A stretch of DNA of 33,424 bases. Origin: a bacterium (GTDB lineage Bacteria > Patescibacteriota > Minisyncoccia > Phycocordibacterales > VMGT01). The notes beneath the pieces were generated by a model that saw nothing but the letters and a program-made list of their open reading frames with translations, had not been told where the DNA came from and did not search any database. The stretch lies in contig JAHFLU010000004.1 of assembly GCA_023264615.1 (NCBI GenBank), forward strand, positions 1 through 33,424. The letters are read 5' to 3'. Below, one piece after another: positions 23,283 through 29,847 of the stretch. A program made the translations under genes and the position numbers. Position 1 is the stretch's first letter; each line of letters starts with the position of its first letter.

Positions 23283-23355
23283 AGCCGACGGAGGGACTCG
23301 AACCCACGACCCGCACTTTACAAAAGTGCCGCTCTACCAACTGAGCTACGTCGGC
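23283..23355 (-). tRNA. tRNA-Thr(UGU)
   Basis: Cloverleaf read on the minus strand: 7-bp acceptor stem (GCCGACG with CGTCGGC), D arm GCTC/GAGC with AGTTGGTA loop, anticodon stem GCACT/AGTGC with loop TTTGTAA (anticodon TGT), 5-nt variable loop, T arm with TTCGAGT loop, discriminator T. The T stem carries a U50-U64 mismatch. The 3' CCA is not encoded. It lies 34 nt downstream of the 132-aa gene at the end of the translation cluster. Confidence 0.95.
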
Positions 23356-23389
23356 GTATCCTGCTTTAAAAGCCTCTTCAAAGTAAAAA

Positions 23390-23788
23390 CTAATCTTCAA
23401 TAACCTCCGGCGGAGACACTCGAGCATCATCTTTGCCTTTTGACACTTCGCGAAGATATCTCGAAACGCGCTCTGTCGCGTAATATCCTTTGCTATAGAC
23501 AATGCCCCGAAGACGCATTGGTTTATTAAGCATCAAACGGTTGGTTATTCCATACGCGCTTTGCAGAAACGTGCGTGTATACGGCAACATTACAACAGGG
23601 CGCCATCCACGCCACGCCACCACGTTTTTTTCTAATTTTATAATCCCTCGAAGGATCAGGTTGTCGCATTTTTTACGCGCTGAAGCAAAAAACACTGCAC
23701 CGCGGCGAACCTCAACTGCCTTGAGTACGAATACAAAAAGCATACCCGAAATCCCTGCAATAAGTAGAATAAAAGGGGCTGTAATCAT
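23390..23788 (-). CDS. Unknown small membrane protein, 132 aa
   Basis: No family recognised. One N-terminal membrane span (about 4-23, APFILLIAGISGMLFVFVL) is followed by a basic cytoplasmic-type domain with many Arg and Lys (VRRGAVFFASARKKCDNLILRG split over about 28-48; RGWRPVVMLPYTRTF). It ends in an acidic tail (KGKDDARVSPPEVIED). It starts 6 nt after the tsf stop and is followed by tRNA-Thr, so it is probably the last protein gene of the rpsB-tsf unit. No Shine-Dalgarno. The topology (short outside or membrane N-terminus, basic body inside) suggests peripheral interaction with nucleic acid or ribosomes, but this is speculation. Confidence 0.75.
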   Translation of the reverse strand: MITAPFILLIAGISGMLFVFVLKAVEVRRGAVFFASARKKCDNLILRGIIKLEKNVVAWRGWRPVVMLPYTRTFLQSAYGITNRLMLNKPMRLRGIVYSKGYYATERVSRYLREVSKGKDDARVSPPEVIED

Positions 23789-23794
23789 TGTAGT

Positions 23795-24373
23795 TTAAAC
23801 AATAAATCGCTCGAAACGTGTGATTTCGATCTTCTCCCCAAATTTTTGAATTGCAGAATCAACGAACGCTTGGATCGTCATATCCGGGTTTTTAATGAAT
23901 GGCTGATCGAGCAAAATTTTATCCTTGAAATACGCAGAAAGCTTGCCTTCCAGAATCTTCTCCTGTAGTTCGAGAGGCTTGTCAGCAACTTCTTTAAGAA
24001 AAACCGCTCGCGCTGTTTCTTTCACGGATGGGGGTATATCGTCTGCTTTAAGAAATTCCGGATTCGTTGCCGTGACATGCATTGCAATGTCATAAGCAAC
24101 TTTGTGAAACTCTTCATTTTTTGCAACAAAGTCGGTCTCGCAGGCAACAATCACCATCGCACCCACTGCACCGGTCGCATGAACGTATGCCTCAACAACG
24201 CCAGAACCAAGTGTTCGATCCTGTTTCTTTGATGCAACTTCTCCCCCTTTCTTTCGTAAAACAACGAGTGCTTTGGCAACATCGCCGTCCGTCTCTTCGA
24301 GCGCTTTTTTGCACTGCATGATGGAAATACCGGTCTGGTCGCGAAGGGATTTAATTGTTTCTGTTGTAATCAT
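23795..24373 (-). CDS. tsf: Elongation factor Ts, short form
   Basis: The nucleotide exchange factor for EF-Tu. Seen: N-terminal UBA-like domain ITTETIKSLRDQTGISIMQCKKALEETDGDVAKALVVLRKKG, the core motif ETDFVAKNEEF that inserts into EF-Tu, and the end of the domain DKPLELQEKILEGK. 192 aa from ATG 24373, similar to the short Thermus-type EF-Ts and shorter than the 283-aa E. coli protein. The longer reading to 24421 would run through the inter-gene hairpin and is rejected. Located 88 nt downstream of rpsB with a terminator-like hairpin between. Confidence 0.95.
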   Translation of the reverse strand: MITTETIKSLRDQTGISIMQCKKALEETDGDVAKALVVLRKKGGEVASKKQDRTLGSGVVEAYVHATGAVGAMVIVACETDFVAKNEEFHKVAYDIAMHVTATNPEFLKADDIPPSVKETARAVFLKEVADKPLELQEKILEGKLSAYFKDKILLDQPFIKNPDMTIQAFVDSAIQKFGEKIEITRFERFIV

Positions 24374-24383
24374 AGAGTTGCTC

Positions 24384-24409
24384 AAAACAAAAACTGCGAT
24401 ATGCAGTTT
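24384..24409 (-). terminator. Attenuator-like terminator between rpsB and tsf
   Basis: A perfect 7-bp stem (24391-24397 with 24403-24409), a 5-nt loop and a T-rich tail on the minus strand. Upstream (about 24430-24455) lie alternative short inverted repeats that could pair differently. It is placed to reduce read-through from rpsB into tsf. Confidence 0.6.
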
Positions 24410-24461
24410 CTTCCATAACAATACGAGCAGTATACATCGCAGATACTGCGGTGTCTACGAT

Positions 24462-25190
24462 TTAGGTTTTACCGCCGTGACCTTTCTTATACGCGTCAAC
24501 AACCTGCTTGGTAAAATAGTAGATGCTCGAGCGGGAAGAGTCGTTCGCCGGAATCGGATAATCAACTTCCTTCAGATTGCAATCAGAACCGGTAAGCGCT
24601 ATCACCGGAATACGGAGCTGCTTGGCCTCCTTCATCGCAGTCTGCTCTTTCCTCGAGTCAATCATGAACAGCGCAGCCGGTTTTTCTTTCATAGAAACAA
24701 TCCCCAAAAAACTCTTCTCAAGACGCACGATATCTCGATCAATGAGCAGACGTTCTTTCTTTGTATATTTTTTTGCAAGTTCGCCCGTATCCCGCTGTAG
24801 AAGCAGTGTGCCGAGACGCTCGACCCGGCCGCGGATAGTCGCAAAATTAGTAAGCGTACCACCAACCCACCGTGTCGTTACATAGGGCATATCAATGCTG
24901 TTTGCAAGCTCGCGGATAACATTCTGTGCTTCATATTTTGTCCCGACAAAGAGAATCTGCTTTCCCTCCCCTGCGATCTTTGCTGCAAACGCAAGCGCAG
25001 CAGAAAGCAATTCGGTCGTCTTTTCGAGATCAAATATTTCCACCTTATTCTTCGCTCCGTAAATAAAAGGGGCAACAGACGGATGCCGCTTCGAGCGGGA
25101 ATAGCCATAGTGCGCGCCAACCTCAAACATCGCCGAAATTGCGGCGTTCTGTTCAGGCGTATGGGTCAGCGTTTCTTGTTCTTCAGCCAT
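24462..25190 (-). CDS. rpsB: 30S ribosomal protein S2 (uS2)
   Basis: Small-subunit ribosomal protein. Seen: FEVGAHYGYSRSKRHPSVAPFIYGAKNKVEIFDLEKT, then QILFVGTKYEAQNVIRELA, RWVGGTLTNFATIRGRVERL (family signature) and PIPANDSSRSSIYYFTKQVVDAY near the C-terminus. The length of 242 aa is typical. Followed by tsf, the most widely conserved partner. It has a possible promoter inside a duplicated 12-bp element overlapping the prfA stop. Confidence 0.97.
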   Translation of the reverse strand: MAEEQETLTHTPEQNAAISAMFEVGAHYGYSRSKRHPSVAPFIYGAKNKVEIFDLEKTTELLSAALAFAAKIAGEGKQILFVGTKYEAQNVIRELANSIDMPYVTTRWVGGTLTNFATIRGRVERLGTLLLQRDTGELAKKYTKKERLLIDRDIVRLEKSFLGIVSMKEKPAALFMIDSRKEQTAMKEAKQLRIPVIALTGSDCNLKEVDYPIPANDSSRSSIYYFTKQVVDAYKKGHGGKT

Positions 25191-25208
25191 GAAATATTGT
25201 GTGTGGGA

Positions 25209-25237
25209 AGTTTAGCAAATTAGCCTCGTTTTAGCAA
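25209..25237 (-). promoter_or_regulatory. Possible rpsB promoter within a direct repeat
   Basis: TTGCTA (25232-25237), a 17-bp spacer and TAAACT (25209-25214), with a TG one base before the -10 hexamer. The predicted leader is about 12 nt, no Shine-Dalgarno. Confidence 0.4.
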
Positions 25238-25241
25238 ATTA
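25211..25241. repeat. Two 12-bp direct repeats upstream of rpsB
   Basis: TTTAGCAAATTA occurs at 25211-25222 and again at 25230-25241, a 19-bp offset. The second copy contains the prfA stop codon. Each copy covers one promoter element of the proposed rpsB promoter. Confidence 0.7.
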
Positions 25242-26204
25242 CTCATCCTCTGCATCTCCTACGGTCCCGCTCTTAAGAGCAGCGATGAGAGCATCCATGT
25301 CACCAGCCATGATCCGTTCAATCGCATGCCAGGATTGTTTGATACGGTGGTCTGTTACGCGATCCTGTAAAAAATTATATGTTCGTATCTTCTCGGAACG
25401 GTCCCCCGTACCGATTTGATTCTTACGTTCCGCCGAATAGCTTTTGTGTTCCTCTTCATCTTTCAGAAGCTGTAGTTTCGCCGCAAGAATTGCGAGTGCC
25501 TTTTCACGATTCCGCTGCTGGCTCCGTTCCGAAGTTGAACGCACTTCAATACCACTCGGCTTGTGAACGAGCCTCACCGCTGTCTCAACCTTATTCACAT
25601 TTTGTCCTCCTGCCCCGCCGGAACGCGAGAATTCCATTTCTATATCCGCCGGATTGATCTCAATCCGCGTCCGTTTTCTGATGGGCAATACAACAACAGA
25701 TGCTGTTGACGTATGGATGCGGCCCGATTTTTCTGTTGCAGGAACACGTTGTACGCGGTGCACACCCATTTCAAAACGGAGGTCTTCGTAAGCACCTTGC
25801 CCTCGAATTTCAAACGTTGCCTCTTTGAGCGCGCCGAGACCACTGCGCGATTCATTGATATACGCAAAATGCCACCCACGCTTTTCAGCATATTTTGCAT
25901 ACATGAGAGAAAGATCCTCGGCAAATATCGCTGCCTCTTCCCCGCCAGCACCAGCGCGGACTTCAAGCACTGCTTCATTCGGAAATGCTTCTTCCTTTTT
26001 GTCCTGCTCAAGGATTGATCGCATCTGCGCAAGAATTGCTTCTTTCTGCACACATACACTTGCACGCTCTTCCTCTGATAATTCCGCGAGACTCTCATCT
26101 TCTGCAATCATCGCGGAAACATCTGCTTCCTCACGCAAAAGACGCTCGTATTCACCTGCGAGATATGCAGTCTTTGGATTATTTTTAAATTCACTGATGT
26201 CCAT
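25239..26204 (-). CDS. prfA: Peptide chain release factor 1
   Basis: Recognises UAA and UAG and triggers peptide release. Seen: the RF1-type recognition tripeptide PAT (155-157 in [18 protein letters not shown]), which separates it from RF2 (SPF), and the catalytic GGQ (199-201) in [20 protein letters not shown]. The N-terminal domain is shorter than in E. coli (321 against 360 aa). The neighbouring prmC encodes the methylase that modifies the GGQ glutamine. Start ATG 26204 has an extended -10 ending 6 nt upstream, so the mRNA would begin at the A of the ATG. Confidence 0.97.
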   Translation of the reverse strand: MDISEFKNNPKTAYLAGEYERLLREEADVSAMIAEDESLAELSEEERASVCVQKEAILAQMRSILEQDKKEEAFPNEAVLEVRAGAGGEEAAIFAEDLSLMYAKYAEKRGWHFAYINESRSGLGALKEATFEIRGQGAYEDLRFEMGVHRVQRVPATEKSGRIHTSTASVVVLPIRKRTRIEINPADIEMEFSRSGGAGGQNVNKVETAVRLVHKPSGIEVRSTSERSQQRNREKALAILAAKLQLLKDEEEHKSYSAERKNQIGTGDRSEKIRTYNFLQDRVTDHRIKQSWHAIERIMAGDMDALIAALKSGTVGDAEDE

Positions 26205-26210
26205 ACAAAA

Positions 26211-26219
26211 ATAATAGCA
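26211..26219 (-). promoter_or_regulatory. Extended -10 of prfA, leaderless
   Basis: TGCTATTAT on the minus strand ends 6 nt before ATG 26204; the usual 7-nt offset puts the transcription start on the A of the start codon. No good -35. Confidence 0.55.
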
Positions 26220-26230
26220 CTGGAATACAG

Positions 26231-26260
26231 AAACTCCACGAGATCAAACCCGTGGAGTTT
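26231..26260 (-). terminator. Hairpin between rpmE and prfA
   Basis: A perfect 10-bp stem (26231-26240 with 26251-26260) and a 10-nt loop, 20 nt past the rpmE stop. Only three T's follow on the minus strand, so it may terminate weakly or protect the rpmE 3' end. Confidence 0.5.
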
Positions 26261-26279
26261 CATGGTATACCAAGCGTCG

Positions 26280-26573
26280 TTACTTCTTTTTAGCAATCTT
26301 TTTGACTGTCGCAGGAGCCCTCCGATGAGCGCGTTTTTCTGCTTTCACCTCTTTCTTGTTCTTCACGGGACGAGCCGCAGCAACACGAGACTTGAATTTC
26401 TCAACACGACCAGCTGCATCGAGGACCTTGTCGGTGCCCGTATAGAAAGGATGACACTGGCTGCAAATTTCAACATCAATTTTTTCTTCCGTTGATCCAA
26501 CGGCAAAAACAGCCCCGCAGGCACATGTTGCGGTCGCATTTGCATAATATTTCGGATGGATATCTTTTTTCAT
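26280..26573 (-). CDS. rpmE: 50S ribosomal protein L31 (bL31), zinc-binding type with basic tail
   Basis: Large-subunit protein of the inter-subunit bridge. Seen: [10 protein letters not shown] start, four zinc-ligand cysteines at 17, 19, 37 and 40 (CAC...CSQC), then [23 protein letters not shown]. The core ends near residue 68 and is followed by an extra lysine/arginine/alanine-rich tail of about 27 residues (for example [21 protein letters not shown], last 21 residues minus one) that E. coli L31 lacks. The start is preceded by a 9-nt gap to a TATCAT element and no Shine-Dalgarno. Confidence 0.95.
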   Translation of the reverse strand: MKKDIHPKYYANATATCACGAVFAVGSTEEKIDVEICSQCHPFYTGTDKVLDAAGRVEKFKSRVAAARPVKNKKEVKAEKRAHRRAPATVKKIAKKK

Positions 26574-26580
26574 GTGGGTC

Positions 26581-26606
26581 GTATGATATCAAACGTTCTA
26601 TCATAC
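26581..26606. repeat. 8-bp inverted repeat over the rpmE promoter
   Basis: GTATGATA (26581-26588) and TATCATAC (26599-26606), 10 bp apart. It covers the proposed rpmE -10 (26583-26588) and the prmC stop codon. It could be an operator or an RNA hairpin just before the rpmE start. Confidence 0.6.
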
Positions 26607-26611
26607 TGCAA
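26583..26611 (-). promoter_or_regulatory. Possible rpmE promoter
   Basis: TTGCAG (26606-26611), a 17-bp spacer and TATCAT (26583-26588), ending 9 nt before ATG 26573. The -35 is weak. Confidence 0.4.
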
Positions 26612-27356
26612 GCGACACGTGCGCTGAAACAAAACGCCATCGGTCATATTGGTCTTTTTGGAAACGGATGTTGCAATAGCCAAAGTCAACAAGCATCTGT
26701 TCGATATGTTCTTTCTGAATGTCATCAAACTCCATGAATATCGCGCCGGAACGCAGAAGATAGTGCGGAGCCTCGCTCAGGAAAGTCCGTATACTCTCAA
26801 ACCCATCTTCCCCTCCAAAGAGCGCTTCGTGCGGCTCGAACTCTATGACTGATCGTGCCACCCGACCGATATCCTGAAGAGCGATATACGGCGGATTCGC
26901 AAATATATAATCATAGGAACTATGCACATTCGAGAACATATCTGACACAAATGCGCTTACGCACGAGCGTAGGATAGCATTCCGTATTCTATTTTTTTCT
27001 ATTTGCTCGATACAGCTCGTCTTGATATCAGAGAGATCAACATGCACGTCCGGCACATTCTTCGCAACTGCAAGGCCAATACAGCCGCTACCTGCAAACA
27101 AGTCGAGACAACGTAATGGTCGGTTATCTTTTTTCAGAATTTCAATAAGTTTTTCTGTCCAGTATTCTGTTTCAACACGCGGCGTATGCGGACGGAGCGA
27201 AACATCAATCTCGAGGTTGAGGAATGGCACGGAACCAATGACATACGCAAGCGGCTCCCCTTTTGCAAGCCGCACCGCATCACCTTCGAACTCGGATCTA
27301 TATACACCATTATATTTCTCCCGTAATAACCACTTTTCTTCTTGCGTATATGTCAT
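26601..27356 (-). CDS. prmC: Release factor glutamine methyltransferase
   Basis: Methylates the GGQ glutamine of release factors using SAM. Seen: GEPLAYVIGSVPFLNLEIDV and PRVETEYW (PRPETE-like, 59-66), SAM-binding loop DLFAGSGCIGLAVA (85-98), and the diagnostic NPPYI (154-158). 251 aa; the N-terminal helical domain is about 30 residues shorter than in E. coli. ATG 27356 is 1 nt after the upstream stop, so translation is coupled to the transglycosylase gene. prfA, its substrate, is two genes downstream. Confidence 0.95.
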   Translation of the reverse strand: MTYTQEEKWLLREKYNGVYRSEFEGDAVRLAKGEPLAYVIGSVPFLNLEIDVSLRPHTPRVETEYWTEKLIEILKKDNRPLRCLDLFAGSGCIGLAVAKNVPDVHVDLSDIKTSCIEQIEKNRIRNAILRSCVSAFVSDMFSNVHSSYDYIFANPPYIALQDIGRVARSVIEFEPHEALFGGEDGFESIRTFLSEAPHYLLRSGAIFMEFDDIQKEHIEQMLVDFGYCNIRFQKDQYDRWRFVSAHVSLAV

Positions 27357-27357
27357 C

Positions 27358-28683
27358 TTAGGAGCCTTCGAGAATATCGATTTGGGCTTGATATTTTGTG
27401 GCTAATTCCATCACCTCATCACCGTAAAAAGCGTACGAAGAGTTCCCCGCATTTTTCCACCCTGCAAGATATCGAAGCGCTGCAAGACGTTCCGTCTGGG
27501 GTGTTCTGCCGTCGGCGCCGTTATCCGCGAGAAGAATCGCCGACGCCATGAACGCATCCCCCGGATCCCATGGGTTCGGTGGATTATGTCCCGTAAGGGA
27601 AGCAATTTGTTTTTCATACAATACCCAAGTCGAAGGAATAAATTGTGCAGGGCCCATAGCGCCACCCCAGCCATACCATGGCTTCTTCGACACCGGCACG
27701 ACGTCCGGATTGAGTCCAAGACGTGCCACAATATCCTTAAATACCGGCACATCGCGCGTCGGATGCATGTCTGTATGCCAGCTTCCCGTACCAACATTTT
27801 CTCCCAAATTCGACTCTTCTGCGATAATACCAAGAATAAATGCCGGGCGAACATTAAGCTTTCCACCTGCGTACTTCGCAAAGTCAAGCGCTGTACCAAA
27901 CGGGATCGCCGCAGTGCCACGCAGTGTAAACAGTTCGGAACGAATCATGGCCGCTGTTTTTTCCTGATCTTTCAAAACTTTCTGATATTCAGCTTCGACC
28001 CCCTTGGACACGGTCAGAATTTGGTGTTTTTCCCTCTCTTGCACTTCAATCTTCTTCTTCTGTAATTCTTGAATATTACGCAGCTCAATCTCGTCAGACT
28101 GCTTGTCTTCGAGCACATCACGTATCGTTGCCGTTTCCTCTTTCGTGCTGCGAATATCCTCAAATAAGATTTGCAGCCCCTGCTTTATCGACTGAAACGA
28201 ATCAATGTCTACAAAAAATTCTGAAAGGTTTTTATTGCCGAGCACTACCTCAACAAGCGAGAGATTATCGATCTCGTTTGTCTTCCGTATAAGTTGTGCA
28301 AGCGATTCTTTCCCCCGTCCGATCTTTGCGTCCAGTTCTTTGATAATCTTTCCTTTATCTTTAATTTCATCGCTCAAGCGCGATATTGCGATGATACGCT
28401 GCCGTATGCCGAGGCGCGCTTTCTCCATATTCGCATCAAGGATTGAAACGTCACGCTCGAGCGTGACGCGATCGCGCTGCTTCTCCTGCACAAGAGAGCG
28501 CTGTACGTTGATTTTTTTCTCGATCTCAACAAGCTCTCGCTCAAGCTGCGCTTTCCGCGAAGCAACTTGTACATCGACAGGCTGTTCCTCGGCAAAAACA
28601 AAAAAAACACCGCCTACCGCGATAGACCCTGCAAGAAGAGCGGACACAAGAATCTTTGTAATAATTCGTACCCGTCCTTGCAT
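27358..28683 (-). CDS. Secreted coiled-coil lytic transglycosylase
   Basis: A predicted murein-cleaving enzyme. Signal peptide about 1-31 (VSALLAGSIAVGGVFFVFA, cleavage before EEQ). A long coiled coil follows (about 38-250), similar in type to PcsB/CwlO/EnvC activators. The C-terminal lytic-transglycosylase domain (about 262-441) has IIAEESNLGENVG (candidate catalytic Glu290) and WGGAMGPAQFIPSTW (339-353), a hallmark shared with MltB-type (GH103) and SLT-like enzymes. The combination suggests septum or envelope remodelling regulated through the coil, or attack on a neighbour's wall; the choice is inference. It is the first gene of the run leading to prmC, rpmE, prfA, rpsB and tsf. Confidence 0.88.
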   Translation of the reverse strand: MQGRVRIITKILVSALLAGSIAVGGVFFVFAEEQPVDVQVASRKAQLERELVEIEKKINVQRSLVQEKQRDRVTLERDVSILDANMEKARLGIRQRIIAISRLSDEIKDKGKIIKELDAKIGRGKESLAQLIRKTNEIDNLSLVEVVLGNKNLSEFFVDIDSFQSIKQGLQILFEDIRSTKEETATIRDVLEDKQSDEIELRNIQELQKKKIEVQEREKHQILTVSKGVEAEYQKVLKDQEKTAAMIRSELFTLRGTAAIPFGTALDFAKYAGGKLNVRPAFILGIIAEESNLGENVGTGSWHTDMHPTRDVPVFKDIVARLGLNPDVVPVSKKPWYGWGGAMGPAQFIPSTWVLYEKQIASLTGHNPPNPWDPGDAFMASAILLADNGADGRTPQTERLAALRYLAGWKNAGNSSYAFYGDEVMELATKYQAQIDILEGS

Positions 28684-28708
28684 ATATAAAAAATCAAAAT
28701 AGTACGTC

Positions 28709-28755
28709 GAGACAGCAAAATAGAGACCCTAAGAGACTCTCTATTTTGCTGTCTC
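28709..28755 (-). terminator. 18-bp perfect inverted repeat spanning the rplY stop codon
   Basis: Arms 28709-28726 and 28738-28755 are perfectly complementary (18 bp) with an 11-nt loop. The right arm contains the last four codons and the stop of rplY. No immediate T-run; a T-rich tract starts about 8 nt beyond. Probable terminator or mRNA 3'-end stem, possibly also a processing site. Confidence 0.65.
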
Positions 28756-29388
28756 TCCTTCTCCGGCCTCTTCCTGCTTTCCTTTCTTCGCCACTTCAAT
28801 CGTTGAGAGATCAGGCGCGGCAACTTCTTCCGCTTTTTCCTCGACTGCTTCGCTTGCAAGCACCACAACTTCCTCCGGATTTCCAAGAATCAAAACGCCG
28901 TCCGGTACGCGAAGGTCCTTGATACAGATCTGACTATTGAAATCAACGAGGGAAGAAACGTCGACAATAATCTCTTGTGGAAGACGTGACGGCTCCGCTT
29001 CCACCTCAACGGTATGGAGCACTTTCACAAGGACACCGCCGAGCTCTTTCACTGCCGGAGCAATACCTTCAAACTCGATAGGTACTTCCACCTGTACTTT
29101 CTGGCCTTTCTCAATGATATAAAAATCAACATGACGGGGAGTGTCTCTCACCGGATCAGTGGCAACATCGTGGATAAGAGCCTCCTTGGTACTACCAATA
29201 CCTTCAAGCATGATAACCGTGTTGTATCCAGCCTCCTTGAATACTTTTTCAAATGCACGTTGCTCTACGCTCACCGATGTTGCCTTTTCTTTCTTCCCAT
29301 AGAAAACAGCGGGCATTTTCCCATCTGCCCTCATTTGCTTCATCTTTTTACCTATCACATCGCGTTTTTCGAGCATCAGCGTCAACAT
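28741..29388 (-). CDS. rplY: 50S ribosomal protein L25/TL5/CTC (bL25), two-domain form
   Basis: 5S-rRNA-binding ribosomal protein. The N-terminal L25 domain (LEKRDVIGKKMKQMRADGKMP, then AVFYGKKEKATSVSV) and beta-rich C-terminal TL5/CTC domain (VQVEVPIEFEGIAPAVKELGG, LPQEIIVDVSSL, VPDGVLILGNPEEVV) are both present. An acidic, Ala/Glu/Lys-rich tail follows (about 180-215). 215 aa. The start ATG 29388 has TATACT ending 7 nt upstream, so a very short leader. The promoter -35 coincides with the T-tract of the upstream gene's terminator, and the 3' end is folded into an 18-bp hairpin. Confidence 0.95.
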   Translation of the reverse strand: MLTLMLEKRDVIGKKMKQMRADGKMPAVFYGKKEKATSVSVEQRAFEKVFKEAGYNTVIMLEGIGSTKEALIHDVATDPVRDTPRHVDFYIIEKGQKVQVEVPIEFEGIAPAVKELGGVLVKVLHTVEVEAEPSRLPQEIIVDVSSLVDFNSQICIKDLRVPDGVLILGNPEEVVVLASEAVEEKAEEVAAPDLSTIEVAKKGKQEEAGEGETAK

Positions 29389-29395
29389 GTCCTAA

Positions 29396-29423
29396 AGTAT
29401 AGCTATTTTCCATAAAAAAACAA
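29396..29423 (-). promoter_or_regulatory. rplY promoter
   Basis: TTGTTT (29418-29423), a 16-bp spacer and TATACT (29396-29401), ending 7 nt before the ATG. The -35 lies in the T-tract of the preceding terminator. Confidence 0.5.
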
Positions 29424-29464
29424 CCTGGGCGATGGTACGGCCTTTTTAAGCCATATCATCGCCC
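29415..29464 (-). terminator. Strong terminator of the 92-aa gene
   Basis: A 15-bp stem (29427-29441 with 29450-29464) with one G-T wobble and one mismatch, an 8-nt loop and a minus-strand T-rich tail (about 29414-29423). Confidence 0.85.
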
Positions 29465-29469
29465 AAGCG

Positions 29470-29748
29470 CTACACTCCCATGCGGGTATCAACCTGCAAC
29501 TCCATCGGTATAAATTCTTCAACGGCCTTGAGCGTTATTTCAACAATTCCATATTCTTTTGTTTCAATCGTAACACTCGGCGGAACTTTATCTTTCATTC
29601 CCACAGGCACTTGAACAACGATGCAGGGGTCAGGATCTCCAACAGGAACTCCTATACAAAAGTTATCGATTTCAATCTGCTGCCACACATCAAGAGCATA
29701 CTGCTCCATAATTTTTTGAACATCTCGGGGAGTCAGTCGTCTCTCCAC
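29470..29748 (-). CDS. Unknown 92-aa protein
   Basis: No family recognised. GTG 29748 is preferred because GAGAGG lies 5 nt upstream; a GTG at 29754 would add two residues but overlap that site. The protein opens with a helical, charged part (about 1-28, TPRDVQKIMEQYALDVWQQI). A compact beta-type part follows with Pro/Val/Gly repeats (IGVPVGDPDPCIVVQVPVG, about 32-50) and VTIETKEYGIVEITLKAVEEF. Two cysteines. No signal peptide or membrane span. Single-gene unit with its own TATAAT promoter and strong terminator. Confidence 0.75.
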   Translation of the reverse strand: MERRLTPRDVQKIMEQYALDVWQQIEIDNFCIGVPVGDPDPCIVVQVPVGMKDKVPPSVTIETKEYGIVEITLKAVEEFIPMELQVDTRMGV

Positions 29749-29769
29749 AAACACCTCTCTCTATAAAAA

Positions 29770-29845
29770 AGGATGAAAAACGCTTGTCTATGCTTCATTA
29801 TAGATGCAAGCTGCAGCAAAGAGCAACGAGAATACGTAGACAAGC
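29770..29845 (-). terminator. Long-range terminator hairpin after the hydroxyacid dehydrogenase
   Basis: 11-bp arms (29782-29792 with 29835-29845, one wobble) enclose about 42 nt that can fold further. Minus-strand T-runs follow at about 29776-29780 and 29765-29770. The loop contains the promoter of the next gene. Confidence 0.5.
29797..29826 (-). promoter_or_regulatory. Promoter of the 92-aa gene, inside a terminator loop
   Basis: TTGCTC (29821-29826), an 18-bp spacer and a perfect TATAAT (29797-29802). The predicted leader is about 42 nt, ending in GAGAGG. Confidence 0.65.
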
Positions 29846-29847
29846 TC

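Noticed and set aside
23206-23502. 98-codon frame across tRNA-Thr and the terminator
   Set aside because: It overlaps a clear tRNA and the end of the 132-aa gene; a typical spurious ORF over a tRNA.
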